Shown here: positions 36,767 through 45,314 of the stretch, one piece after another
Layout of the letters: each line of letters begins with the position of its first letter
Numbering within the stretch: position 1 is the stretch's first letter
NCBI GenBank assembly: GCA_028292505.1
Contig: JAQGMF010000030.1
Coordinates: 86,824-150,823 of the forward strand
DNA: 64,000 nt
Source: Rhodocyclales bacterium
Lineage (GTDB): Bacteria > Pseudomonadota > Gammaproteobacteria > Burkholderiales > Rhodocyclaceae
Reading direction: 5' to 3'
Position numbers and translations under genes: made by a program
The notes under the pieces: model-generated
Databases searched by the model: none
The model's input: only the letters and a program-made list of their open reading frames with translations
What the model was told of the DNA's origin: nothing

Positions 36767-38920
36767 GTGTCTGACGCGCCGAAGAACGACGACAACAAGA
36801 CCATCGTGTTGAGCGAGATCACGCTGCCACCGTCTCAGTTGCCGCCGGAGCCTTCCCCACAGCAGCACAACTTCCTGCAGATCGGCACCGTCCTTGGCGA
36901 ATTCGAGATCATCGGCCTGGTCGGCGAAGGTGGTTTCGGCATCGTCTACCTTGCGCAGGACCATTCGCTGCAACGCAAGGTCGCGCTCAAAGAATACATG
37001 CCAGCGTCATTGGCGTCGCGCGGCGCCGACTCGTCGGTGTCTGTGCGTTCCGAGCGCCACCGTGAAACCTTCGAAATTGGCCGCCGCAGCTTCGTCAATG
37101 AAGCGCATCTGCTGGCGCAGTTCGATCATCCCGCACTCGTCAAGGTCTACCGCTTCTGGGAAGCCAATGGCACGGCCTATATGGCAATGCCATTCTACGA
37201 AGGCAAGACCCTGCGCGACGCCCTGCAGGAACGCGAGACGCCGCCGGACGAAAACTGGATCAGGAAAATTCTCGCGCCAGTTATCGACTCGCTCGAACTG
37301 ATCCACAAGGAGAGCTGCTACCACCGCGATATTGCGCCGGACAATATCATGTTGCTGCGTGGCGACCGCCCAGTCTTGCTCGACTTCGGTGCGGCACGAC
37401 GCGTCATCAGCGATATGACGCAAGCATTGACCGTGATTCTCAAGCCCGGCTATGCGCCCATCGAACAATACGCCGAGATGCCCGGCATGCGCCAAGGGCC
37501 ATGGACCGACGTCTATGCCCTGGCCGCCGTCGTGTATTTCATGATCACCGGCAAGACGCCACCCCCCGCCGTCGGCCGCATGATGCAGGACAGCTACAAG
37601 CCGCTGGCCGTCGAAGCGGCGGGCCGCTACAGCGACGCGTTTCTGCGCGGCATCGACAAATCGCTCGGCGTGCGTGCTGATGCGCGGCCGCAGTCCATGG
37701 TCGAGATGCGCGAACTGCTCGGTATGGCAGGGCGTTCCATACTGGTTACACCGCCGCCTGCAAAGCCGGTGGGCAAACCCGCGCCTGCTCCTAAGCCACC
37801 GAAAATTCCGAAGCCCGAAAAGCCCAGGAAACCAGAAAAGATTCGCGTCGAACCCGCACCAAAGCCTGCAAGCATGGACGGCAGCAAACGTGGCGTCCTC
37901 ATTGTCGGCGCCGGATTGATCGTAGTGGGCGGTATCGCCGCCGCGTTACTGCTTCCACATAAACACGCTGACCAGGCCAGCGAGCCCGTCGTAGTCGCCA
38001 AACCAGAAAAGCTGCCTGAGACACCGACGCCGCCAGTGGCTGCGCCCAAGGCCGCCATCCCCGCGCCGACAAAACTCGCGAGCGCATCCAGCCTCAGCGC
38101 AAGTGCGGCAAGCAGTGGCAGTGCAAAATCTTCGCTCGCCGCTTCCAGCATAGCGCGGCCGCTCATTCACTCGCTGGCGCAAGCCATGCAGACCATCGTC
38201 ACGGGCGCCGATCCAAAGATCGCCATCAAGCTTGATGCGCCTCACAGCGTGACGCTTGGCAGCGATACGCTGCACCTGAACCTGAGCAGCAGCACCGCCG
38301 GCTATCTCTATCTGTTTCTGTGGGACAAGGCTGAGGACAAGCTCTATCGCCTCTTTCCCAACGATGCCGACACCGCCAATGCCCTGACACCGAATCAGCG
38401 CTTTTCGGTACCGCGCTCGCAGCTGCCTACACCATGGGCATACGCCGCACGTGCACCGCAAGGCGATTGGCAGGTACTGGCCGTGGTGTCGGAACGCGAA
38501 CGCAATTTCGCCACTTCGGCGCTGGGCAAAGAAGCAGGCATGCTCGTCGCCACGCGTGGCGCATTGGAGTCGCGCTTCACGCACGGGGCCAGTTACGAAG
38601 CGCTGATAGGCGATGCGATATGCAAAACAGGTGAAGCCTGCACAGACCGCTACGGCGCCAGTCTCGCGACCATCAGCGAGGTCGCACCGGAACCCGTCAA
38701 ACCAGTCATTCCGCCAGCGCCCGCCAAGCCAGTTGCGGCACCAACTCCCGCCGAGCCTCCCAAGGCGGCAAAAACCACCAGGGCGCCAAAGAAAGAGGCC
38801 GCCATAAAAACACCTGAGCCCAAACCACCGAAACCGGCCAAGCACAGCGTGTCACCCGAAGCGGAGCGAGAGTATTTGAAGAGGCTCAATCAGGGCCTGG
38901 ACAATCTGGTTGCGCCTTGA
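36767..38920 (+). CDS. ppkA: Membrane Ser/Thr protein kinase with DUF4384 domain (PpkA-like, copy 2)
   Basis: A 717-residue kinase with a GTG start. The kinase domain is nearly the same as copy 1 (GEGGFGIVYLAQDHSLQRKV with Lys75, HRDIAPDN near 186, LLDFGAARRVISDM). A basic, proline-rich linker (PKIPKPEKPRKPEKIRVEPA) and one membrane helix (VLIVGAGLIVVGGIAAALLL) follow. A periplasmic DUF4384 domain comes next (AGYLYLFLWDKAEDKLYRLFP). It ends in a long Lys/Pro-rich tail and an EYLKRLNQGLDNL motif shared with copy 1. Its place after tagF makes this the likely T6SS-dedicated kinase. Partner FHA and PP2C genes lie convergently at 42535-39813. Confidence 0.9.
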   Translation: MSDAPKNDDNKTIVLSEITLPPSQLPPEPSPQQHNFLQIGTVLGEFEIIGLVGEGGFGIVYLAQDHSLQRKVALKEYMPASLASRGADSSVSVRSERHRETFEIGRRSFVNEAHLLAQFDHPALVKVYRFWEANGTAYMAMPFYEGKTLRDALQERETPPDENWIRKILAPVIDSLELIHKESCYHRDIAPDNIMLLRGDRPVLLDFGAARRVISDMTQALTVILKPGYAPIEQYAEMPGMRQGPWTDVYALAAVVYFMITGKTPPPAVGRMMQDSYKPLAVEAAGRYSDAFLRGIDKSLGVRADARPQSMVEMRELLGMAGRSILVTPPPAKPVGKPAPAPKPPKIPKPEKPRKPEKIRVEPAPKPASMDGSKRGVLIVGAGLIVVGGIAAALLLPHKHADQASEPVVVAKPEKLPETPTPPVAAPKAAIPAPTKLASASSLSASAASSGSAKSSLAASSIARPLIHSLAQAMQTIVTGADPKIAIKLDAPHSVTLGSDTLHLNLSSSTAGYLYLFLWDKAEDKLYRLFPNDADTANALTPNQRFSVPRSQLPTPWAYAARAPQGDWQVLAVVSERERNFATSALGKEAGMLVATRGALESRFTHGASYEALIGDAICKTGEACTDRYGASLATISEVAPEPVKPVIPPAPAKPVAAPTPAEPPKAAKTTRAPKKEAAIKTPEPKPPKPAKHSVSPEAEREYLKRLNQGLDNLVAP

Positions 38921-39000
38921 TGCTTGAACGCGCGATCAATGCACGCGCGGCTTGGTCGGTCACCTGATAGCCGCCCAACAAAGCACAGAACGTCCGATCC

Positions 39001-39079
39001 GTCATTCCCGCGAAAGCGGGAATCCACTTCTAAGTGAAGTCTGTGCCGCCAAGTAGATTCCCGCTTTCGCGGGAATGAC
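39001..39079. repeat. REP-like inverted dimer, copy 4
   Basis: A standard dimer between the convergent kinase and lipoprotein genes. No T-run terminator is seen in the gap, so this hairpin pair may define the ends of both transcripts. Confidence 0.9.
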
Positions 39080-39126
39080 GAGTTGTGGAACATCGGTAAA
39101 TCGCCTACTTCGCCAATCCCCTATTG

Positions 39127-39789
39127 TCATACCTCGAGACGGCTCGGATTCTTCGCTTCGATAGTAATGCGCTGAATGTTGCTTGCCACGCGCGGATCGG
39201 CCATTTGAACGCGCCGCACCTTGCCCTTGCCGGACGGCTCAAGCGTTTCCTTCAGCGCTACCTTGGTCGAAGAACCGCCGCGCTCCGGCGCGTTTGCAAT
39301 TGTCATATCGATGGTCTCGCCGCGCTCGTCGGCGGTCTTGCGAGCGTATTCGTCGAGCTTGCGCAAAGCTTCGCGGCCATCCGGCGTATTCAGCTGGCTT
39401 ACGGGAATATCGACCGAGATGGCCTTGAACGCGGTCACTTTCTCGGTCTTGTTGGTGCTCTTGTCGAGAACCTGCACGGACTGCGTTTCGACCGGCGAGA
39501 CCTTGGCCCCTTCGACCTTCGAGGCCGCATCGGCAACCTTGTGCGCCTCTTCCACTTCGGCATTGCGCGCGCGCAGGTAACCCGCAATACCGCCGACCAC
39601 GGCGCCCGCAGCGCACGCCGTGCCTGCATCGTTCTTCGTCAGCTTGGCGAGCACCGCACCAGCCGCGCAACCGATGGCGGCGCCCACGGCGGTATTCTCG
39701 GTCTTGCTGTCCGTCGCACAGGCCGACACGAGCAAGGAAATGCTCAGAGCCAGCGTTACAGATTTTGTCACGACAGATCTATTTGTCAT
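39127..39789 (-). CDS. Glycine-zipper outer-membrane lipoprotein
   Basis: A 220-residue protein. The signal SVTLALSISLLVSACA gives a lipidated Cys. A glycine/alanine zipper follows (AVGAAIGCAAGAVLAKL, AGAVVGGIAGYL), then a soluble domain of about 140 residues with no family I recognise. Such zippers often insert in or associate with the outer membrane. It is the last gene of the minus run after the second PP2C gene (23-base gap), so it is likely co-transcribed with FHA and phosphatase. A sensing role like TagQ is conceivable, but I see no TagQ similarity. Confidence 0.75.
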   Translation of the reverse strand: MTNRSVVTKSVTLALSISLLVSACATDSKTENTAVGAAIGCAAGAVLAKLTKNDAGTACAAGAVVGGIAGYLRARNAEVEEAHKVADAASKVEGAKVSPVETQSVQVLDKSTNKTEKVTAFKAISVDIPVSQLNTPDGREALRKLDEYARKTADERGETIDMTIANAPERGGSSTKVALKETLEPSGKGKVRRVQMADPRVASNIQRITIEAKNPSRLEV

Positions 39790-39812
39790 GTTGCCTCACG
39801 TATGTCGTGTTG

Positions 39813-40586
39813 TTACTTAACCAGGATGACCGTCGTCACTGGCTCCAGGTCGCCGGCCTGCACACCAATCGCGGTGTAGTTGTCGCTGTGATCGTTTTCG
39901 CTCTGCCTGACGCGTGCAGCCATCTGGTCGAGCCATTCCTGCGCCGTGTCGGCGTACTTCAGCATGCTTTCCATAGTGGGCTCGTCGACGTATTCCCACC
40001 AGCCATCGGTGCACATCAGGAAGGCGTCGCCCTCCTCGACCACCGCCGGTTTGCCGGAAACACTCAAGGCCAGTTCGCCGGAATTGCCGATGGCAGAAGT
40101 CAGTAGGCTGCGCTGCGGATGCGTGCGGGTCATCTCGCTCGTACCATAACCGGCATCGATCATGCCCTGCACCAGACTGTGGTCGCGTGTCTGGTGCGCC
40201 AGTACGCGCTGACGGAACAGATATACGCGCGAGTCGCCGACATGCCCCCATACCGCACGCTGCGTCGGCACATCGATCAGCAGCACGGCAACGGTGGCGT
40301 GCATGTCGTCGCCTTGCGGGTTGGCACGCTTTTCATCCATGACGGCAGCATGTGCAGCCTCAAGCAAGGCAACGACATGCTCTTCGCTGACGACGGGATT
40401 GGCGGCGAACTCTTCCAGCACGGCGCTGACGACCAGACGCGAAGCTTTGTCGCCGCTGCCGTGCCCGCCCGCGCCGTCGGACACGACCCAGCAACAGCCC
40501 CGCTCCGAGCTCCAGTAGCCGCAAGCATCTTCATTGCGCTGGCGACGCCCCGTCTCGGAGATATATGACGTTTGAAACTCAATCAT
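39813..40586 (-). CDS. pppA: PP2C-family Ser/Thr phosphatase (PppA-like, copy 2)
   Basis: 257 residues from the ATG at 40586, which matches the start of copy 1; a TTG at 40640 overlapping the FHA stop would add 18 residues. PP2C motifs are complete (RNEDACGYW, VSDGAGGHGSGD, HVGDSRVYLFR, CTDGWWE, DNYTAIGV). It should oppose the kinase at 36767 in control of T6SS firing. It lies 50 bases after the long FHA gene on the same strand. Confidence 0.9.
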   Translation of the reverse strand: MIEFQTSYISETGRRQRNEDACGYWSSERGCCWVVSDGAGGHGSGDKASRLVVSAVLEEFAANPVVSEEHVVALLEAAHAAVMDEKRANPQGDDMHATVAVLLIDVPTQRAVWGHVGDSRVYLFRQRVLAHQTRDHSLVQGMIDAGYGTSEMTRTHPQRSLLTSAIGNSGELALSVSGKPAVVEEGDAFLMCTDGWWEYVDEPTMESMLKYADTAQEWLDQMAARVRQSENDHSDNYTAIGVQAGDLEPVTTVILVK

Positions 40587-40636
40587 GTAAATATCCGTGC
40601 CCTTGGTTTCTGCGAAAACGCTCTGCGTGGAGAGAG

Positions 40637-42535
40637 TCAATCGTGGTCATCGTGTAAGCGTTCGAGCTGTTCTTCGTAAGCTTTGAGAAATTCGCGGCCA
40701 AAAAATGTATGAAAATTATCTTCGGCCTCACGCGAAATCTCGGCAAAGCGTTGCTCGTAAAGATCCCATAATTTTGCTTTGCGACTGCCCGGCAATACCG
40801 AGTCCAAGAAGCTCTTGTCAGTCAGACGCGCTTCCAGATCGGCCGGCTTGAAGCGTGCCAGCACACCGCTCAATGCGCCACGCATACCCGCCATGAAGCC
40901 GATCTGATGCGCCCTCAGATCATCATAGGCATCGCGCATGGCTTCCACAGGCTTCATGAAACCGGCCCCCTGCGGCGCGATCAATTGCATCAGCGCGAAA
41001 TTGACGTCAGGCGAAAATTTCAGTGGATTGTTGTTCTTGCTGACGATCATCGTCAGCTCAGCGCGCACCTCACGCTTGGTCACGGCGCGCGCCAGCAGCA
41101 GTTCGATGGTGCCGTGCGCGGCCTCGCGCAACATCTGGCCGACGTGCTCCATTAATTGCGGCGTCATGCCGCCCGGCGGGTTAAGGCCGGTGACGCCCAG
41201 TCCACGTGCAAGTGCATTAAGCAATTCCACCGTGTTCGCGTCCGCAGTGGCCGCCGCCGAAGCTGTGGCCGGAGCGGCGACAGGCGAAGCTTTCTCCAGG
41301 CCTTCCACCACGACTTTGGCGCGCGGCGCGGGCTTGCTGGCGGCAGGCTCCGGGACGGGCGCCTTCGCTGGCGGTGCTTTGGGCGCTGGCGTTTTCGGTG
41401 CAATCGTGGCCTGCCCGGCCGGTGGTGCAGAGATGGCTGAAGCGGAAAGCGGCGATTCGCCATCCCACGACACCACACCACCCCGCGGTTTGCCGGGTCG
41501 CGGTATCTCGACCGGCGCAGCTGGCGGAGGCTGGTCGTTCCCCATCACCTCGTTCCCCATCACCTCGTTCTTCACCACCTTCGGCGGTACGAACGCCTCA
41601 CGCATGACAGGAGCATCATTGCGTTCTGTCGCCGGTGCCGGCACAACGCCGCCGGACAATAGGGCAAGCGGATCTTGCGCGCCGGTGATCGCCGACGATC
41701 CACCGAACAGGGGATCGCCCAGCGCCGACCCCGCGAAAGGATCCTGAGAGGAACGCTTGCTGTCCAGGCTAAAAAGTGCGTCCAGCGAACTGGGCTCGGA
41801 GGACTGCAGACCCATGCCAAGCGGATCGCCGGCGACATCGATGCCCAGCGGTGAAGCGGGCGCCGGCGCTTTTGGGCGTGCACCGAAGGCGGCGAACGGA
41901 TCATCCTGTGCGGACGGCGGCGCGTTGTGTGTAGGCGTTACCGGCGCCGGCGCGGAAGCAGCGAATACGGCGAACGGATCGTCGGATGACGCGGCGGGCG
42001 GCGCAACGGGCGCAGGGGCCGGACGACTCGACGTAGCTAGCTGCGCGAAAGGATCGGCTTGTGCCTGGGTGGCCGGAGGTGGATCAAAAAGTCCTGGCAT
42101 CGGCGAGACCGTCGGCCCGAAAGACGGCTCCGGCGCGGGCTCGAATAGTCCCAGGGGATCACTGCTTGCCGTCGCGGGCGGACTTGCTGCGACCGCCGGA
42201 TTCGCCGAGAAGGCCGGCGCCGCGCGCAGCAGCTCGACGCGCATGGTGTAGAAGGCAATGCCGATCTCATCGCCATCGCGCAAAGGCGCCGATGTGCCCT
42301 TGCCGAGGGGATGCCCATTCACGCTGGTTGCATTGCTGCCGTGATCGACCAACAGATAGGTGCCATTGGCGAACTGTACCTCGGCCTGCACGCGCGACAT
42401 GTGACGCTCCGGATCGGGCAATGCCAGCTGATTGCTTGGGTCGCGACCGATCGTGCCACCATGCTCATGGAACTCGCACGACAGCGACGCAGCGGGCGGC
42501 TCACCCTTGAATTGAAAGACGGAAATACGCAGCAA
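40637..42535 (-). CDS. tagH: FHA-domain T6SS protein, long form (TagH-like, copy 2)
   Basis: 632 residues from a TTG at 42535. This start is chosen because GGGAGAAG lies upstream and LLRISVFQFKG aligns with copy 1; the frame extends to 42631. The N-terminal FHA domain has GGTIGRDPSNQLALPDPERH, MSRVQAEVQF and DHGSNATSVNG. A Pro/Ala-rich, low-complexity linker (about 110-420) contains repeated DDPFAVFAAS and DPFAGS units. The C-terminal T6SS domain is full length (LLNALARGLGV to FHTFFGREFLKAYEEQLERL). In other T6SSs the phosphorylated FHA protein promotes assembly and is the target of kinase, phosphatase and TagF. Confidence 0.9.
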   Translation of the reverse strand: MLRISVFQFKGEPPAASLSCEFHEHGGTIGRDPSNQLALPDPERHMSRVQAEVQFANGTYLLVDHGSNATSVNGHPLGKGTSAPLRDGDEIGIAFYTMRVELLRAAPAFSANPAVAASPPATASSDPLGLFEPAPEPSFGPTVSPMPGLFDPPPATQAQADPFAQLATSSRPAPAPVAPPAASSDDPFAVFAASAPAPVTPTHNAPPSAQDDPFAAFGARPKAPAPASPLGIDVAGDPLGMGLQSSEPSSLDALFSLDSKRSSQDPFAGSALGDPLFGGSSAITGAQDPLALLSGGVVPAPATERNDAPVMREAFVPPKVVKNEVMGNEVMGNDQPPPAAPVEIPRPGKPRGGVVSWDGESPLSASAISAPPAGQATIAPKTPAPKAPPAKAPVPEPAASKPAPRAKVVVEGLEKASPVAAPATASAAATADANTVELLNALARGLGVTGLNPPGGMTPQLMEHVGQMLREAAHGTIELLLARAVTKREVRAELTMIVSKNNNPLKFSPDVNFALMQLIAPQGAGFMKPVEAMRDAYDDLRAHQIGFMAGMRGALSGVLARFKPADLEARLTDKSFLDSVLPGSRKAKLWDLYEQRFAEISREAEDNFHTFFGREFLKAYEEQLERLHDDHD

Positions 42536-42707
42536 GCGAACTTCTCCCACAATTATTTTGATCGGGCCCGCACAAGCGCCATGTGATCGAAGATACCCCG
42601 AAAGCAGCTCATCGCAGGGCCATGACGCCAATGACGGGAAAGATTACTCCAAGCTCAAAAAACCTGCGCGCGCCTTTGGTCGGCCGAACACTTTTTTGCG
42701 GCCTTTC

Positions 42708-43073
42708 TCATGGGACGACGGCCACGCTGCGATGATCGGCCGGATCATATTTCACATTGATTTCCGCCCCTGGCTGAAAGCGCGGCAGATCGACCGTGGA
42801 GATAATGGCGCGCGTCGTGGCAGGAAAACTGGGGGCCGCAACAGGCAGCACTTCCAGTTCGAATTCGATGGAAGGATTGCTGTTGAGCCGCCCGCCCGTA
42901 TCGCGCATTTTCAGGACGCGCGCCTTGGCCGACGTGCCGGTCTCGAGCGTGCGTTGTGTGTGGCTGAAGTCGAATCCACCCGCATCACTTTTGGCGCCGA
43001 CGACCAGATAGAGGACGCCGCCAGCAATGGCCAAACCTGCGAGGACGATGAGCGCAATGATCATGTTTTTCAT
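42708..43073 (-). CDS. Small single-pass membrane protein, unknown function
   Basis: A 121-residue protein with one N-terminal membrane helix (MIIALIVLAGLAIAGGVLYLVVG). A small beta-rich domain follows (ARVLKMRDTGGRLNSNPSIE, then INVKYDPADHRSVAVV). This pattern resembles small OB-like domains found in many uncharacterised bacterial membrane proteins; I cannot name a function. It lies 15 bases after the DUF4150 gene and upstream of the long FHA gene, inside the VgrG-to-lipoprotein run. Confidence 0.7.
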   Translation of the reverse strand: MKNMIIALIVLAGLAIAGGVLYLVVGAKSDAGGFDFSHTQRTLETGTSAKARVLKMRDTGGRLNSNPSIEFELEVLPVAAPSFPATTRAIISTVDLPRFQPGAEINVKYDPADHRSVAVVP

Positions 43074-43088
43074 GGGTGACGATAGTTA

Positions 43089-43487
43089 TCAAGGGCCAAG
43101 CAGCAACACCTTGACCTGGCTGGGCACCAGACGCGCGCCAGGGCAGTTGGTGCTGTTCTGCAGCGACATGCTGGTCAGCCGTGTGGCCGGCATACCCATC
43201 AGCAAGGTCATGAAAGCGCCGGTCAGGTGCCGCGACGGCCCCATCACCGTGCCGGACGCAACACCCATCATGACGCCGGGATTATCGCCATTGGTCATCG
43301 GAATCGTCGTCGCCAGATTATGCGCAGGCGCGCCCATGAACAAGATGGTCGGGCAATTCGGAATCGCCATCGGCCCCATCGCAATGTTCGGATAGGGAAT
43401 CGGGATTGGCGGCGCGGGCGGCGCCGGCGTCAGGCAGACATCCGGTATGCCGTTGTCCATACCCATCATTTGCGTGTTGGCAAACAT
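43089..43487 (-). CDS. DUF4150 PAAR-like spike tip protein
   Basis: 132 residues from the ATG at 43487, with GGAGGAG five bases upstream; an upstream in-frame start at 43505 is less likely. It begins MFANTQMMGMDNGIPDVCLT, followed by proline-rich turns (PAPPAPPIPIPYPNIA) and glycine/methionine-rich strands, the PAAR-like DUF4150 pattern. Such proteins cap VgrG as the sharp tip of the spike. There is no C-terminal toxin extension, so it would be a bare tip onto which other cargo is loaded. It is preceded by a REP-like dimer. Confidence 0.85.
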   Translation of the reverse strand: MFANTQMMGMDNGIPDVCLTPAPPAPPIPIPYPNIAMGPMAIPNCPTILFMGAPAHNLATTIPMTNGDNPGVMMGVASGTVMGPSRHLTGAFMTLLMGMPATRLTSMSLQNSTNCPGARLVPSQVKVLLLGP

Positions 43488-43513
43488 CGTAACTCCTCCA
43501 TCCAACCAAGTGT

Positions 43514-43591
43514 GTCATTCCCGCGAAAGCGGGAATCCACTTCTGCGTGAGACTCTGCCAATAAGTGGATTCCCGCTTTCGCGGGAATGAC
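43514..43591. repeat. REP-like inverted dimer, copy 5
   Basis: A standard two-armed dimer in the gap between the DUF3540 and DUF4150 genes, both on the minus strand. Confidence 0.9.
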
Positions 43592-43601
43592 ACCCCATTT
43601 T

Positions 43602-44216
43602 TTAACCGATGTGTATTTGGCCGCCGTCTACTTTCACAAGTGTCTTGGCGGTCGCAATAATTTCCGACCCCTGCAAACTCAGTGACTGCTCGGCGCGGTA
43701 ATCGATACATGCGCTGCGCACCTGATCGACACCTTCGACCGTGCGCGCGCTATGCCCGGCAAACTGGCTGACGCGCTCAAAAAAAGACTCGAACAGATTG
43801 CCCACCAGCTTGATCTTGCCAATCGATGCACTCAACTCGCGACCGAAGCTGCTGAGCTGATCGATCAAGGTCGTTGCATGACGTGCGCGTATCAGCAATT
43901 CATCGCTCGCTATGCTCAATTTGCCCTGCGCAGCAATCTGCGCATCCTGACCGAGCAGCAAACGTGAAGGCTTGTTAGTGCTGCGCTCCAGCACGGCGAT
44001 GATGTACAGCGCAGCAGCATTGGGCCCGCACACCATCACGCTGTCGCCGCTCTCGGGCGCCAGCAGGCAGCTTGCAGCACGCTTGACCAGGTGTTCGCCG
44101 CCGTCGAATGCGACGCGCACCTTGCCCGCGTCTTCGTCACCATCGAGCACGCATCCGATCACATTGACTGGCATGCTGACGATTTGCTTGATCAGTTCAT
44201 TGGCATGGTCACCCAT
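43602..44216 (-). CDS. DUF3540 protein of the T6SS spike module
   Basis: A 204-residue protein matching DUF3540, a family found almost only beside VgrG, DUF2169 and DUF4150 genes. An N-terminal OB-like part (VNVIGCVLDGDEDAGKVRVA) is followed by beta strands (LLLGQDAQIAAQGKLSIASD, LSLQGSEIIATAKTLVKVDG) that resemble the repeating strands of the VgrG needle. A role in docking cargo on the spike is inferred. It lies 27 bases after the pentapeptide gene. Confidence 0.8.
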   Translation of the reverse strand: MGDHANELIKQIVSMPVNVIGCVLDGDEDAGKVRVAFDGGEHLVKRAASCLLAPESGDSVMVCGPNAAALYIIAVLERSTNKPSRLLLGQDAQIAAQGKLSIASDELLIRARHATTLIDQLSSFGRELSASIGKIKLVGNLFESFFERVSQFAGHSARTVEGVDQVRSACIDYRAEQSLSLQGSEIIATAKTLVKVDGGQIHIG

Positions 44217-44243
44217 GATTCCCCCCTTATTACTTCAATTGCT

Positions 44244-45314
44244 TCAGGCAGTCTTGACGGTACGCGGTTGCCATTGTTCGGCAGCCAGCAATTCGGTATC
44301 GCTTTCCAGCGCACGTGCGCGGTCGGTAAAAGCAGCGCCCTTGTCCTGCACGCCATGCAGACGCGTGCGAAACAATGAAGCACCACGCAGATCGGCTTCG
44401 CGCAGGTCGGCATGCGAGCAGTCAGCTTCATCGAGTTGCGCGCCAGCGAATATCGCTTGCGGACAGACCGCCTTCATCAACAGACACTGTCGCATGTCGC
44501 TGTCATTGAAGCGCGTCTGTGCGGCCTGCGCTTCGACAAAGATGGCCTGCGTCAGGCGCGCGCCACGAAAGTCGGCGCCCTTGAGTTCGCAGCCCATGAA
44601 AATAGCATTTCTCGCATCGGCCTTGCGAAAGATTGCGCCCGCGGCTTTGCCGCCCTGGAAATTGCATTGACGCAGGATCGCGCCGCTGAAATCGCAGCCA
44701 CTCACATCCGCACCAATGAGCTGACTGAGCGTGAGATCACTGCCGGCGAAGTTTTGCCCGGCAAGGACGCATTGCAGGAACACAACGTTCTTCAGGATCG
44801 CGCCTGCGAAGTTCGCTGCGCGCAGATCCGCCTTGAGCACCACAACGCGGTCAAGCAAGGTGTTGCTGAAATCGGGCGCAATCACTTCGCACTCGAGCAT
44901 ATTGGCGCGGTCGGTACGCGCGCCGCAAAAGCGCACCCGGTCCAGCTTCGATTTGACGAACACCACCAGCCCCAGATCGGCAGCACTCAGGTCGGTCTCG
45001 CTAAACTGGCATTCTGCAAAATTCGTATTGAGCGCATATGCATTTGTCATTCTCGTGAGAACGAAGCTGCAGCGCACGAAAGCGCAGTCCTGCATGCGCG
45101 CACCGAGCATACTGGCAGCGTCAAAACGGCAGTCGATAAAGCTCGACTGCTGCAGTTCGGCCGCGGCGAAGTCGGAGCCAGAAAAATCGCAGGAGTGAAA
45201 TATGCCGCCACCCAGCGCGGCAGAGTGCAAGTCGAGGCCGCGCAAGTCGAGCGCATTGGCTTCGTGACCGGAACGAATTAGGGCGATGAGTTTCTCGCGC
45301 GATTCCGTCGTCAT
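44244..45314 (-). CDS. Pentapeptide-repeat protein
   Basis: 356 residues made almost wholly of pentapeptide repeats of the A(D/N)LXX and A(N)FXX type (for example FSGSDFAAAELQQSSFIDC, LREADLRGASLFRTRLHG). These fold as a right-handed quadrilateral beta helix. Many positions are cysteine or large hydrophobics rather than leucine. Its ATG overlaps the stop of the DUF2169 gene in an ATGA, so the two are translationally coupled. No enzymatic motif is seen; a structural or loading role at the spike is inferred. Confidence 0.88.
   Translation of the reverse strand: MTTESREKLIALIRSGHEANALDLRGLDLHSAALGGGIFHSCDFSGSDFAAAELQQSSFIDCRFDAASMLGARMQDCAFVRCSFVLTRMTNAYALNTNFAECQFSETDLSAADLGLVVFVKSKLDRVRFCGARTDRANMLECEVIAPDFSNTLLDRVVVLKADLRAANFAGAILKNVVFLQCVLAGQNFAGSDLTLSQLIGADVSGCDFSGAILRQCNFQGGKAAGAIFRKADARNAIFMGCELKGADFRGARLTQAIFVEAQAAQTRFNDSDMRQCLLMKAVCPQAIFAGAQLDEADCSHADLREADLRGASLFRTRLHGVQDKGAAFTDRARALESDTELLAAEQWQPRTVKTA

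Noticed and set aside
34381..36822. 813-codon minus-strand frame opposite tssM and tagF
   Set aside because: It is a shadow of two well-defined T6SS genes and carries no domain signal; high GC makes such frames common.
43089..43487. DUF4150 protein as a toxic effector
   Set aside because: The protein ends with the PAAR-like fold; no extra domain is available for a toxin.
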